A DNA stretch of 64,000 nucleotides from UBA2030 sp049969475. Lineage in GTDB: Bacteria; Bacteroidota; Bacteroidia; Bacteroidales; TTA-H9. The stretch covers positions 58,466-122,465 of the forward strand of contig JBMFOU010000006.1 in the NCBI GenBank assembly GCA_049969475.1, given 5' to 3'. The translations under genes and the position numbers were made by a program. Every line of letters begins with the position of its first letter. Positions within the stretch are counted from its first letter, which is position 1. The notes beneath the pieces are model-generated. The model was given only the letters and a program-made list of their open reading frames with translations, was not told the origin of the DNA and searched no databases. Of this stretch, positions 25,401 to 35,000 are shown one piece after another.

Positions 25401-25988
25401 TTACGGATGGGATTTTTTTTCTCGGTTGAGATATCCGGCTGCACTTGCCTCTAGTTTTTGATACCACAGCTCCCCATATCTGCGGATAAGAGGTTCCTTG
25501 AGGAATTGATACAATCGCAACCCTGTGGATTTACCATTTTTGAGTGCTGGCTTACAAATGTGCCATTTGTGGTAAATCAGATGGTCGCCCGTGGTTCCTT
25601 TACCAACTCTAATAGGGTATAGATGACACGACTGGGGCTTTTGAAAGGATGATTTTCTTTCTGACCAGGCTTTTTCGAGTGCACACCGGGCCACTTCTCC
25701 TTCGAAAAAAACATACGCACACTCCCGACCTTCAATTAATGGAGTTACAAAATTTCCCACCTCGTCGTAATCAAAAACTCCCTGTGTGCGAATTGTTTCA
25801 ATCCCTTTTTCAGTCATGTAGGGAATGGCTGATTCCCAGTTATCTTCCAGGTCGCCGATTTCTTCGGGAAGCAAGGGAGCGCCGGCATCTCCTTCTACGC
25901 AGCAGGCACCATGACATTTGTCTAGGTGGCAGGTAAACATCACCTGGAGTAGTTCCTCACTAACCACTATACCGTCCACAATCAGCAT
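25401..25988 (-). CDS. DUF3109 family cysteine-rich protein
   Basis: The protein of about 195 residues has the family's cysteine pattern: FTCHLDKCHGACCVEGDAGAPL near the N-terminus, then GRECAYVFF, ARCALEKAW, CHLYPIRV and WHICKPA. These cysteines resemble the YkgJ-type metal or iron-sulfur cluster site. The function is not established. The frame extends to 26006, but the -7 element at 26004-26011 and the family's start pattern (MLIVDG) favour ATG 25988. Confidence 0.85.
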   Translation of the reverse strand: MLIVDGIVVSEELLQVMFTCHLDKCHGACCVEGDAGAPLLPEEIGDLEDNWESAIPYMTEKGIETIRTQGVFDYDEVGNFVTPLIEGRECAYVFFEGEVARCALEKAWSERKSSFQKPQSCHLYPIRVGKGTTGDHLIYHKWHICKPALKNGKSTGLRLYQFLKEPLIRRYGELWYQKLEASAAGYLNREKKSHP

Positions 25989-26003
25989 AAGAGCATTTTG
26001 GGG

Positions 26004-26011
26004 CAAAAGTA
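26004..26011 (-). promoter_or_regulatory. -7 element of the DUF3109 gene
   Basis: On the minus strand this reads TACTTTTG, an exact TAnnTTTG match. The transcript would start near 25997, only about 9 bases before ATG 25988, giving a very short leader. No clear -33 element is seen. Confidence 0.45.
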
Positions 26012-26253
26012 GGGCTTCTTTTCCACTCAGGCGTCCCTTACTAAAGCGTTCAGAGAATCAAGGGATTTGCCTGAATTACTGCTTTGGTGCCCAATTAGGG
26101 CTCCGAATAATAAGGTTTTGCTGGAATTAGCTCAATGACTTTCCTGGGTGGGAATAGCCCTAAACTTTCATTTTAATTCATCATACTTCCAGTTCATCAA
26201 TCCAAGAAAGGCTTAAGAAAGTCCCAACCGTTATGATTAGCACTCCAATTCAT

Positions 26254-27390
26254 TTAGCATCCAATGTGCCTCGAAATTACCAGGCGCTGTATTTCACTGG
26301 TCCCTTCACCTATTTGCAGCAGGCGCTGGTCCCTGTAAAAGCGTTCCACATCATAGGATTTCATCAAGCCATAGCCCCCATGAATCTGTACAGCCTCGTC
26401 GGCCACAAACTTGGCTACTTCTGAGCAATAGAGTTTGGCCATGGCTGCTTCCTTTCCAAAGGGGCGACCATTGTCTTTGAGCCAGCAAGCTTTGTAGAGC
26501 AGCGCTCGGGCGGCTTCAATCTGGGTAGCCATATCAGCCAGTTTAAAGGCGATAGCCTGAAATTTTGAAATGGGTTTGCCAAATTGTTTTCTCTCCTGGG
26601 CATAGGTCAGGGCCATTTCATAAGCTCCCTGTGCCAGTCCGAGGCCCATGGCAGCGATAGCCAGGCGACCGCTGTCGAGCGTCGAAAGCATGATACGGCT
26701 CCCTTCTCCTTCTTTTCCCAATAGATTCTCGTAAGGCACTCTGCAATCGTTAAAAAAAAGCTGTGCCGTGTTGCTGGCTCTCCACATCAGCTTCCCATGC
26801 ATAGGAACGGCACTAAAACCAGGAGTTTGCTGCGGCACAATGATGGCAGAGAGTTCTCCATTGCTTCCGGTCACTGCCTGCACCGTGGATCCCAGGGTAA
26901 TACCGGTGGCTGCGTTAGTAATAAATATTTTACTTCCGTTGATAATCCAGTCATTACCTTCTCTGACTGCCCGGGTGCGTGTGCCTCTGGAGTCGCTGCC
27001 TGCCTCGGGTTCTGTGAGCCCAAATCCCCAGAGTGCTTCGCCTGTACATAGGGCAGGAAGGTAACGACGTTTTTGTTCTTCGGTTCCGTAATTATAAATA
27101 GGTCCAACTCCCAACGAATTGTGGGCAGCCAATGTGGCCGCCTGTGAGCTATCTACCCGCGCTAGCTCTTCTACGGCTATAATGTACGACAGATAATCCA
27201 ATCCTTGCCCCCCATAATCGGGTGAGATGGTCATCCCGAAAAGGCCCAGCTCGCCCATGCGGCGCGTCAGTTCGTAAGAAAATGTCTCTTTTTCGTCAAG
27301 CTCTGCGGCCAGGGGTTTAATTTCGCGCTCAGCAAATTCTCTGACTGTCTGGCGTATGAGGTCGTGTTGTTCGTTGCAGAAAATATCCAT
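26254..27390 (-). CDS. Acyl-CoA dehydrogenase
   Basis: The 378-residue flavoprotein oxidises an acyl-CoA to the 2,3-enoyl-CoA and passes electrons to ETF. Family signatures are present: the FAD-binding GFGLTEPEAGSDS, GSKIFITNA, QIHGGYGLMKSYDVERFYRD and IGEGTSEIQR. Glu362, in IGEGTSE, occupies the catalytic-base position of short- and medium-chain dehydrogenases; isovaleryl-CoA dehydrogenases have IGAGTSE there and use a different glutamate. So the substrate may not be isovaleryl-CoA. It is the last gene of a five-gene operon with AtuA and a biotin-dependent carboxylase, 12 bases after atuA. Confidence 0.95.
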   Translation of the reverse strand: MDIFCNEQHDLIRQTVREFAEREIKPLAAELDEKETFSYELTRRMGELGLFGMTISPDYGGQGLDYLSYIIAVEELARVDSSQAATLAAHNSLGVGPIYNYGTEEQKRRYLPALCTGEALWGFGLTEPEAGSDSRGTRTRAVREGNDWIINGSKIFITNAATGITLGSTVQAVTGSNGELSAIIVPQQTPGFSAVPMHGKLMWRASNTAQLFFNDCRVPYENLLGKEGEGSRIMLSTLDSGRLAIAAMGLGLAQGAYEMALTYAQERKQFGKPISKFQAIAFKLADMATQIEAARALLYKACWLKDNGRPFGKEAAMAKLYCSEVAKFVADEAVQIHGGYGLMKSYDVERFYRDQRLLQIGEGTSEIQRLVISRHIGC

Positions 27391-27402
27391 AATTAATTTT
27401 TT

Positions 27403-29202
27403 TTAAAGTTCTTTTATGACATCTTCAGGCACCACTACTTCCACATTGAGCAGGGCCTGTGCAAAGGTCTTGCCCTGAGGATCTGCCATGAGGGAACGGG
27501 TACCTCCACCATCGAGCGACTCTTCGAGCAGGAAGTTGAGACCTAAAAGGTTATTGAGCTCGTAACGGACTACCCTGCCCTGGCAAATTTCTCTGAACAA
27601 ATATTTAACAAAAGAGGCCGTGATATGTTGTTTGATCCAGTCATAAATTGCCGGGGTACGGGCCAGCAGGCCAATGTTGGCCGTATCGCCTTTATCCCCC
27701 GAGCGAGCCAGACACAATTCATAGAGCCTTACTTTTTTCCCTTCGCCCCATACGATGGGCATCCCCTCGGAAGCCACCTGTGGGAAGGGCTCATCTTGAG
27801 AGTTATAGGAAGATTCATGACCTGTGGCTGCCCGGACCTGGAATTCTTGTAGGGTTTCTCCTGAGGTGTCGAGCATGAGAATGCGTGCAGTAACCTTTTC
27901 TTTAGGAATTAATGCTGGCCAATAACTCAGTACAGTTTTGATGTGTGGACGACCTCCCGTCACTGCTACGCCCGGAGGGCCGCTGAGAATAAGGGGGGCG
28001 ATGGATTTGGCAAAGAGGTCATGCTTTTTTAAGTCTTCATCATAAATGCTGAAAGTAAGAAGTACCTCATTGGGTTCATTGTCCGGGGCCAGATTCAGAT
28101 GGCATGAATTATATCCCTGATAGGCAGTATGGGCTTTGGTAAAGGGAACCCCAATGCGTTTCCAGAAAATATCGGCAAATGTCCTGGCTTTCTCAAGTGC
28201 CGCCGGGGCACTGATGATGATACTTCCCGAGGAAACATAACCTTCCTGGTAGGCCATGGAAACTTTGAGAAAGGGTGTAGGGGGATAGCCTTTGATGCCT
28301 GAAACCCTCACCCGGTCGGGACCCTCCTCTTCGAGGTGGATGGTGCGAAAATCGGCAATAACATCGGGGCTGATGTAAGCGGCCGGGTTGCCCATTTCAT
28401 ACACCAGCTGTTCCCTCACAGTATCCATATTTACTAAACCTCCGGTTCTCGGATGACGGGTCACTGTAAAAGTGCCGTCGGGCCTTACTTCCACAATGGG
28501 ATAGGCCATATTTTCCCAGGAAGTAACTTTATGCCAATCGGTATAGTTGCCTCCCGTAACCTGTGCACCGCATTCAATGATATGACCGGCCACGAGCGCT
28601 GAGGCTATGCGGTCGAAATCATCGGGTTTCCAGCCAAACTCATAAGCCATGGGAGCCATAGTGATGGATGTATCGGTTACCCGCCCTGCAATTACTATGT
28701 CGGCACCCATCTCCAGGGCTTTTACCAGAGGCCACATGCCAATGTATGCATTAGCACTTTGTATCTTTCCTGCTACTTCGGTAAAAGGCCGACCGTTTTC
28801 CATGTTTCGGAAATCTATGCCTTCGTTTTTCCATGCCTCCAGATCCTGAATGATATTGTCTCCCAATACTACGGCTACTTTGAGGGGTATTTCTTGTTCC
28901 CGCAAAATCCTGGTTACCTGTCGGCCACATTCCAGAGGATTGATGCCGCCGGCATTGGTTAGTACCTTAACTTTACGATGGTAGATTTCCCGAGCGTTCT
29001 CCGAAATCATGGGAAGAAAATCAGTAACATAGCCCAGCTGCGGATTCTTAAGCTGTTGCTTGCGCAGGATACTCATGGTGATTTCGGCTAGAAAGTCGAT
29101 ACTAATATAATCGAGGGGCCCTCCCATGAGCTGGCGGCGAAAAGCCGTTAGGTCATCGCCCCAGAAACCACCTGCATTACCTATTCGAATATAAGGTTTC
29201 AT
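27403..29202 (-). CDS. atuA: AtuA family protein (DUF1446)
   Basis: The 599-residue protein matches AtuA of the acyclic terpene utilisation pathway in length and domain order. The N-terminal DUF1446 part (about 1-450) opens with IRIGNAGGFWGDDLTAF and contains NAGGINPLECG, VAVVLGDNI and ADIVIAGRVTDTSI. The C-terminal ferredoxin-like part (about 490-595) has the motif CLARSGDKGDTANIGLLAR and ends with a valine-rich strand. The biochemical function of AtuA is not settled. It lies between the dehydrogenase and the biotin carboxylase in the operon, as in atu clusters. Confidence 0.92.
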   Translation of the reverse strand: MKPYIRIGNAGGFWGDDLTAFRRQLMGGPLDYISIDFLAEITMSILRKQQLKNPQLGYVTDFLPMISENAREIYHRKVKVLTNAGGINPLECGRQVTRILREQEIPLKVAVVLGDNIIQDLEAWKNEGIDFRNMENGRPFTEVAGKIQSANAYIGMWPLVKALEMGADIVIAGRVTDTSITMAPMAYEFGWKPDDFDRIASALVAGHIIECGAQVTGGNYTDWHKVTSWENMAYPIVEVRPDGTFTVTRHPRTGGLVNMDTVREQLVYEMGNPAAYISPDVIADFRTIHLEEEGPDRVRVSGIKGYPPTPFLKVSMAYQEGYVSSGSIIISAPAALEKARTFADIFWKRIGVPFTKAHTAYQGYNSCHLNLAPDNEPNEVLLTFSIYDEDLKKHDLFAKSIAPLILSGPPGVAVTGGRPHIKTVLSYWPALIPKEKVTARILMLDTSGETLQEFQVRAATGHESSYNSQDEPFPQVASEGMPIVWGEGKKVRLYELCLARSGDKGDTANIGLLARTPAIYDWIKQHITASFVKYLFREICQGRVVRYELNNLLGLNFLLEESLDGGGTRSLMADPQGKTFAQALLNVEVVVPEDVIKEL

Positions 29203-29216
29203 ATTTTTTTATTGGA

Positions 29217-31202
29217 TTATTCAATTTCGATGAGACAGCGGCCGGTTTCTGCCATTTCTCCTTCATTTATATGAACAGCCTTGATGATACCTTCGACGGC
29301 AGCTTTCAAAGTATTTTCCATTTTCATGGACTCTATAATCAATAGAGGCGTACCTTCATTCACCGAGTCTCCGGGCTTTACCATTACTTTGACAATTTTC
29401 CCTGGCATGGGAGGATAGATTTTACCAGGATCGCTTCCAATGGATGAACCCTGCAGGGGCTCATAGAAGGCATTTCGGGGTAGTAGATCCGCGCGGTAAC
29501 AGGAATAGTTGTGGCCATTGTAAGATAATTGTACGGTTCCATCGGGACTTTCTGCGGCTAGCATACTTACCAGGTGCCCATTAAGACAGAAGCTGATGCG
29601 GGGCAGTCGCTTACTCCTGAGTTCAGCATTCAGGGTCTCCTCCGAAGTTCGGAAGGTAAGGTGATGCTCGCTCACCGTCAGAAGTTCTACATCAAACGAT
29701 TGCGACTCAATACCCAGGCGGAGTCTAGGCAGTAGACGCCAAAATCCTATGGAAGACCATACGGAATGGTCGTCAGATTTTTTACCCAGGGAAAAAAATA
29801 GAAAACCGGCAAGCAACACCCGGGGATCGGCAGATTGACGCTCCTTTCTGGCCCGACGATTTAACTCTTCCAGGTGTTTTTCAATGAAAGAAGTAGAAAT
29901 TTTGTTTGCCTGATAATCAGGATGTAGGGTGAGCTGAAGGAGAAAAGATAAATTGGTTTTAATACCCTGAAGGGTAAATTCGCGTAAGGCGAGTTGCATG
30001 CGATGAATGGCCGTATCGCGATCGGGTGCATGGACAATAAGCTTGGCTATCATTGGATCGAAGAAGGGCTCAACACGGCCGGGGCCATCATAGGCCGAGT
30101 CGATACGTGTGTGCATCCCTGACGGAAATTCCAGCAGGCGAATGTCGCCTGGAGAGGGCATAAAGCCTGTTTCCGGATCTTCTGCATAGATGCGGCATTC
30201 GATGCTGTGTCCTTTTATAGGTGGATTGTAGCAGGTCTCCGAGAGCGGGTATCCAGCGGCTATCCGGATTTGTTCTTCCACAATGTCTAGTCCTGTAATT
30301 ATTTCGGTAACAGGATGCTCAACCTGGATACGGGTATTCATTTCAAGGAAATAAAATCGGTCAAGAGTGTCATAGAGGAACTCAAGAGTTCCGGCCCCCA
30401 CGTATCCGATGGAACGGGCCAGTGCCACGGCAGCTGAGGTGATTTCCTGTCTTTTCTCAGGCGAGAGGGTGGGAGAGGGAGCTTCTTCTATCACTTTTTG
30501 ATACCGGCGTTGCAGGGTGCATTCTCTTTCCCAGAGGTGGGCTACATTTCCATGTTTGTCGGCTATCACCTGCACTTCTATATGCCGAGGATTTTCTATG
30601 TATTGCTCTACATAAACAGTACCATCACCAAATGCCGATTCTGCCTCGCGCGAAGTAGTTTCCAACTGGGCAGCCAGCTCCTCAGGGCTTCGGGCTATGC
30701 GCATGCCTTTTCCACCACCACCGGCAGCCGCCTTGATGAGCACCGGCCAGGGCATCTCATCAGTGTATTTGAGCAACTCTTCAGCTGAACCGGTAAAACC
30801 ACGTGTTACCGGTAAGCCGGCTTGCACCGCCAGATTACGGGCTTCTATTTTATTTCCCATGGCACGGATGACACCGGCGTGTGGACCGATAAAGGTAATA
30901 CCTTCTTTCTCGCAGGCTGCCGCAAAATCCGGATTTTCACTTAGAAAGCCATACCCCGGATGTATGGCCTCAGCTCCTGAACGAAGGGCAATTTCGATAA
31001 TGAGAGGAATATTGAGATAAGTTTCTCTCAGCGTACCCTGTCCCAGATACCAGGCTTCGTCGGCTTGCAATGCATGTAAAGCCTGTCGGTCGGCATGGGA
31101 ATATATAGCTACGGTACGTATGCCCAGCCGCCTCGCTGTACGCAATATACGCAGGGCAATCTCGCCGCGGTTGGCAATTAGTATTTTATCAAAAAGTTTC
31201 AT
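29217..31202 (-). CDS. Biotin-dependent acyl-CoA carboxylase, alpha subunit
   Basis: The 661-residue subunit carries biotin carboxylase (about 1-445: ILIANRGEIALRI, GYGFLSENPDFA, AAGGGGKGMRI, FLEMNTRIQVEHPVTE). A middle domain follows, then a C-terminal biotin carrier domain with biotin on Lys627 (ESMKMEN). It is the methylcrotonyl/geranyl-CoA carboxylase alpha type. ATG 31202 is preferred over the frame's first ATG (31226): it starts at MKLFDKILIANRGE and overlaps the upstream hydratase stop by four bases (ATGA). It works with the carboxyltransferase coded at 32024-33655. Confidence 0.94.
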   Translation of the reverse strand: MKLFDKILIANRGEIALRILRTARRLGIRTVAIYSHADRQALHALQADEAWYLGQGTLRETYLNIPLIIEIALRSGAEAIHPGYGFLSENPDFAAACEKEGITFIGPHAGVIRAMGNKIEARNLAVQAGLPVTRGFTGSAEELLKYTDEMPWPVLIKAAAGGGGKGMRIARSPEELAAQLETTSREAESAFGDGTVYVEQYIENPRHIEVQVIADKHGNVAHLWERECTLQRRYQKVIEEAPSPTLSPEKRQEITSAAVALARSIGYVGAGTLEFLYDTLDRFYFLEMNTRIQVEHPVTEIITGLDIVEEQIRIAAGYPLSETCYNPPIKGHSIECRIYAEDPETGFMPSPGDIRLLEFPSGMHTRIDSAYDGPGRVEPFFDPMIAKLIVHAPDRDTAIHRMQLALREFTLQGIKTNLSFLLQLTLHPDYQANKISTSFIEKHLEELNRRARKERQSADPRVLLAGFLFFSLGKKSDDHSVWSSIGFWRLLPRLRLGIESQSFDVELLTVSEHHLTFRTSEETLNAELRSKRLPRISFCLNGHLVSMLAAESPDGTVQLSYNGHNYSCYRADLLPRNAFYEPLQGSSIGSDPGKIYPPMPGKIVKVMVKPGDSVNEGTPLLIIESMKMENTLKAAVEGIIKAVHINEGEMAETGRCLIEIE

Positions 31203-32008
31203 GGATTGTCGGTTTGGGATTTCCACGAATAATACCAGGCGGGTTTACGTTTTTCGAGAAATGCTCTTAGCCCTTCCTGGCCATCGGATGAGGCCCGCGC
31301 CCGTGCAATGTATTCAGCCGAAAGCCTTCGGGCTTGCTCAGGTTCGTCAGTTAGTATCATCATGTCGTCGATTAAGTTTTTGCATTGTTCGATAGAGGTG
31401 GGCGAGCCTTCCAGCAGATGTTGAATTACCTGGTTAAGCAGGGATTCTGGGGCCGATAAGGGTTCTATGTATTGTATCAGTCCGGCCTGTAAGGCTTCCT
31501 TCTCAGTAAAACTTCGGCCAGTCAGCATCCAGTCTCTTACAGCCCCATGTTGGGCTTTGCGAAGCACAAAGGGAGAAATGACCCCTGGCACAAGTCCAAC
31601 CCGAGTCTCCGAAAAAGCAAATCGGGTACCTTCGGTAGCAATGGCTATGTCAGAGGCAGCAACCAATCCATTGGCTCCACCCATCGAATACTTGTGTACA
31701 TAAGCAACCACTGGACGAGACGAGGAGCTTATGCTTTCAAACAGACCAGCCAGCCGCCGGGCATCCTGAACATTTTCCTCAAAGCTCTGGTCGCCCAGTT
31801 GCTGCATATAGCGGAGGTCAGCCCCGGCACAAAAGCCATCTCCCCTGCCTCTTAAGACAATAACTCTAATTTCTTTTTGGCCGTTCAGCGACTCAAAGGT
31901 ATCGGTGAGCAGTCCAATCATTTCCTGGTTGAGGGCATTTCTGACTTCTGGTCGGTTGAGCCAGAGGATGGCCACAGGGCCCTTCATTTCAGTGTAGATG
32001 CTCGGCAT
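31199..32008 (-). CDS. Enoyl-CoA hydratase/isomerase family protein
   Basis: The 269-residue crotonase-fold enzyme has the oxyanion-hole motifs VIVLRGRGDGFCAGADLRYMQQ and KYSMGGANGLVAASDIAIATEGTRFAFSETRVGLVPG. In this operon it should hydrate the carboxylated enoyl-CoA, either 3-methylglutaconyl-CoA (leucine route) or isohexenyl-glutaconyl-CoA (terpene route). The sequence alone does not separate these. It lies between the two carboxylase subunits, 15 bases after the beta subunit, and overlaps the alpha-subunit start by four bases. Confidence 0.92.
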   Translation of the reverse strand: MPSIYTEMKGPVAILWLNRPEVRNALNQEMIGLLTDTFESLNGQKEIRVIVLRGRGDGFCAGADLRYMQQLGDQSFEENVQDARRLAGLFESISSSSRPVVAYVHKYSMGGANGLVAASDIAIATEGTRFAFSETRVGLVPGVISPFVLRKAQHGAVRDWMLTGRSFTEKEALQAGLIQYIEPLSAPESLLNQVIQHLLEGSPTSIEQCKNLIDDMMILTDEPEQARRLSAEYIARARASSDGQEGLRAFLEKRKPAWYYSWKSQTDNP

Positions 32009-32023
32009 AAGTACTTTTTTATT

Positions 32024-33655
32024 TTACATTCTGAAAACTCCGTAGGTGGGTTCTTCAAAGATGCGATTAAGCGACATGGCGATGCCCATGGCCAGGATTC
32101 GGCGGGTTTCTACCGGATCAATTATGCCGTCGTCCCAGAGACGGGCTGTGCTGTACCAGGCGGAACCTTCCGTCTCGTATTTCTGAAGGATGGAAGAGCG
32201 AAGTGCTTCGCGTTCAGTTTCACTGAGGGTTTGCCCGGCATTGCGTAGTTGCTCCTCTTTCACCTGAAGCAAGACACTTGCGGCCTGGTCGCCACCCATC
32301 ACCGAAATTTTGGCAGCCGGCCACATAAAGAGCAAGCGTGGATCGTAAGCCCTACCCGCCATGGCGTAATTGCCTGCCCCAAACGAGCCTCCAAAAATCA
32401 CGGTAAACATGGGGACCCGTGCGTTGGCCACTGCATGCACCAACTTGGCTCCATCGCGGGCAATGCCCCTGTGCTCGTATTCGCGACCCACAATAAAGCC
32501 GGTTATATTTTGAAGAAATACAAGAGGAATTTTTCTTATGCCGCATAATTCGATAAAGTGAGCCCCTTTAAGGCTGGTTTCCGGAAAAAACACGCCATTG
32601 TTGGCCAGGATGCCTACCGGAAATCCCATGATGCGTGCGAAACCCGTAACCAGGGTTGGTGCATAATTGGCCTTGAATTCATGGAAATAGCTTCCGTCCA
32701 CCAGACGGGCAATAATTTCACGGGAGTCCACGGGTTTTCGAAAGTCAATAGGAGCCAGGCCATAGAGTTCCGTGGGGTCATAATAGGGTTCCTCGGGTGT
32801 GGTCATATCGAGAACCTGGCGCTGGGGCGCTGGAAGCGTTTCAAAAATGTTTCTGCAAATTTGAATGGCATGATGGTCATTATCAGCCAGATGGTCGGCA
32901 ACGCCCGAAACGCTGGTGTGCACCACGGCACCACCCAGTTCTTCAGCACTTACTTCTTCTCCTGTGGCTGCCTTTACCAGGGGAGGCCCACCAATGAAAA
33001 TGGTCCCCTGGTTGCGAACAATGATGGTCTCGTCGCACATGGCAGGGACATAAGCCCCACCAGCCGTGCAGCTTCCCATTACGATAGCAATCTGGGGAAG
33101 CCCCATAGCCGACATACGCGCCTGGTTGTAGAAAAAACGTCCGAAATCGAAACGATCAGGGAAAACATTGGCTTGCTCGGGCAGAAAAACCCCTCCACTA
33201 TCCACCATATAGACCACCGGCAAATGGTTCTGCATGGCAATTTCCTGGGCTCTGACGTGTTTTTTAATGGTTTCCTTAACATACGTTCCACCTTTTACAG
33301 TGGCATCGTTAGCCACAATGACGCTCTCCCGGCCATGAATCACCCCTATGCCCGTTATAATTCCGGCTGAAGGAAACTGATTGTCGTACATATCCCAGGC
33401 GGCATGAGGCGACAATTCCAAAAAAGGGGTATTGGGATCGACCAACAGGTCTATGCGTTCGCGGGCCAGCAGCTTGCCCCGCTCCTTGTGCAATTTTATA
33501 GCCCGCTCGGGACCACCCTGCATCACCTGGCGCAACCTGTCACGGTAGGTCTCCATGATGCTTCGGTAAAGTGCTGCATTTTCCTGAAATGCCCTGTCTG
33601 TGATATTAATCTGACTTTTGATTCTGTACACGTTGGTTTTTTTTTGCAGGCACAA
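32024..33655 (-). CDS. Acyl-CoA carboxylase, carboxyltransferase beta subunit
   Basis: The 543-residue subunit transfers the carboxyl group from biotin to an acyl-CoA. The two crotonase-like halves show the CoA-site segments KGGTYVKETIKKHVRAQEIA, VYMVDSGGVFLPEQ, GSCTAGGAYVPAMCDE and, in the second half, GFIVGREYEHRGIARDGAKLVHAVA, VIFGGSFGAGNYAMAGRAYDPR and GGDQAASVLL. This is the methylcrotonyl/geranyl-CoA carboxylase type. It is the first gene of the five-gene operon. The first ATG (33655) fits the usual N-terminal extension before the conserved HKERGKLLARERID. Confidence 0.95.
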   Translation of the reverse strand: MCLQKKTNVYRIKSQINITDRAFQENAALYRSIMETYRDRLRQVMQGGPERAIKLHKERGKLLARERIDLLVDPNTPFLELSPHAAWDMYDNQFPSAGIITGIGVIHGRESVIVANDATVKGGTYVKETIKKHVRAQEIAMQNHLPVVYMVDSGGVFLPEQANVFPDRFDFGRFFYNQARMSAMGLPQIAIVMGSCTAGGAYVPAMCDETIIVRNQGTIFIGGPPLVKAATGEEVSAEELGGAVVHTSVSGVADHLADNDHHAIQICRNIFETLPAPQRQVLDMTTPEEPYYDPTELYGLAPIDFRKPVDSREIIARLVDGSYFHEFKANYAPTLVTGFARIMGFPVGILANNGVFFPETSLKGAHFIELCGIRKIPLVFLQNITGFIVGREYEHRGIARDGAKLVHAVANARVPMFTVIFGGSFGAGNYAMAGRAYDPRLLFMWPAAKISVMGGDQAASVLLQVKEEQLRNAGQTLSETEREALRSSILQKYETEGSAWYSTARLWDDGIIDPVETRRILAMGIAMSLNRIFEEPTYGVFRM

Positions 33656-33984
33656 TTTATTTTAAAAAGTAACAAAATATGGTTTGTATTGTTTGACTGG
33701 AATTTAAATAAATGTACCTCGCCACCTTATAAAAGTTGAATTACCTCAAATGGCATATTTAAATAACATTTCAGAAAAAGTTTGCCTGAAAATCAAAAAA
33801 TGGGGATGATTTTGGGGCTTATTTATCTGAAAGGGTAATGAGCGACAGGCTCATATTGCTTATTCATGCTAATGATACTTTTACCCATCCCCTTTGGGCG
33901 TGATTTTCATTCACTCAAAGGAAATGCTCGCTTACAGGTATAAGCTGTCTCGGAAAATCTGGTATGAAAGTCCTTAATAGTCAA
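33656..33984. other. Intergenic region of 329 bases, no gene seen
   Basis: This region separates ogt (33985) from the start of the carboxylase operon and must contain that operon's promoter. I see no ORF with a recognisable domain, no strong hairpin and no exact TAnnTTTG element on the minus strand. The nearest is TATTTTG (minus strand, about 33673-33679), which is one base short of the consensus. Confidence 0.4.
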
Positions 33985-34485
33985 TTAACCCCATCGCAGG
34001 CACTGTCCAGCGTTTTCCTGCTCGAAGCGGAGCAACCCGGCTTTTCTCCACAATTCACCTCCATAGCCTGTCAATTGTCCCTGAGATCCTAATACGCGGT
34101 GGCAGGGGATTATAATATTTAAAGGGTTTCGGCCGATGGCAGAAGCTACAGCTCTGATAGCAGTGGGTTTGCCTATCCTGCGGGCTATACGGGCATAGGT
34201 GGAGGTTTCGCCATAAGAGATACCCTTTAATTCTTCCCAAACCTTATGTTGGAAAGGTGTCCCTTTGGGTGCGAGCGGAAGGGAGAAACTGCGCCTTTTG
34301 CCCTCAAACCATTCAGTGAGCTGCATTATGGCTTCATTAAGCAAGTCATGGGTTTCGTCTGGCAAAGAGTAGGGTATGGGTTGCTGAATTTTGTTTTCAA
34401 ACAAAAGCGATAAGATACCCCCCTCTGAAACGTTGATTTCAACCCAACCCAGAGGAGTTTCATGGTAGGCCCGGTAAATTTTCAT
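33985..34485 (-). CDS. ogt: Methylated-DNA-protein cysteine methyltransferase
   Basis: The 166-residue protein removes alkyl groups from O6-alkylguanine by transfer to its own cysteine. The active site is NIIIPCHRVLG with Cys128. GTPFQHKVWEELKGISYGET and the helix-turn-helix ARRIGKPTAIRAVASAIGRN are also typical, as is TGYGGELWRKAGLLRFE. No Ada regulatory domain is attached. The start lies 6 bases after the stop of the PKD lipoprotein gene, so the two share a transcript. Confidence 0.95.
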   Translation of the reverse strand: MKIYRAYHETPLGWVEINVSEGGILSLLFENKIQQPIPYSLPDETHDLLNEAIMQLTEWFEGKRRSFSLPLAPKGTPFQHKVWEELKGISYGETSTYARIARRIGKPTAIRAVASAIGRNPLNIIIPCHRVLGSQGQLTGYGGELWRKAGLLRFEQENAGQCLRWG

Positions 34486-34491
34486 AGGGCG

Positions 34492-34899
34492 TCAGGGATC
34501 AATCTGCAAGGTTTTCGACTTTCGGTTTAAAGTTTTATTTACAGTGTCGTAGGCCGTTAGAACTACGTTATAAAGCCGGGGTTTGGATACAGGGCGGGGG
34601 TAGTCTTTTACGGGATTTACCTGGGTGCTGTAAGTGCCGTCGCCAAAATCCCAGCGGTAAGTGTCAGCATTCTGTGAAGTATTAGTAAATGAGGCCCTGA
34701 TTACATTACCCATGGGTGTGAGGGTGTATTCGAAGCTGGCCATGGGGGTAAAAATATTGGGATCGGGTGGGGAATCACTGTTCTTGCTACAACCCACCAT
34801 GAAGGCTAATGCTGCAAATACAAACACTGTTTTGAAATGGTGGGATAATTGGCCGGTTTGCTCTTTCATCATGGGAATGCTTTTTTTCATTACCGGCAA
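34492..34899 (-). CDS. PKD-domain lipoprotein
   Basis: The 135-residue protein has a lipoprotein signal (FVFAALAFMVGC) and one PKD-type Ig-like domain with the motif YRWDFGDGTYST, followed by VVLTAYDTV. PKD domains mediate surface or polymer contacts; no enzyme domain is attached. Several in-frame ATG codons (Met1, Met4, Met10, Met11) precede the signal, and Met11 (codon starting at 34869) gives the most compact leader. Why it is coupled to ogt is unclear. Confidence 0.75.
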   Translation of the reverse strand: MPVMKKSIPMMKEQTGQLSHHFKTVFVFAALAFMVGCSKNSDSPPDPNIFTPMASFEYTLTPMGNVIRASFTNTSQNADTYRWDFGDGTYSTQVNPVKDYPRPVSKPRLYNVVLTAYDTVNKTLNRKSKTLQIDP

Positions 34900-35000
34900 A
34901 ATTACTAAAGGCCGGGGTTTGCCTGACCATTTCCTTGATTTTTTGTAACTTTATCCTTGTTTGGATGTCATATTCATAAACCGTCCAAGCAAGAATACTC

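Noticed and set aside
32558..33370. A 270-codon plus-strand frame opposite the carboxyltransferase gene
   Set aside because: It is a shadow of a well-supported gene and has no recognisable features.
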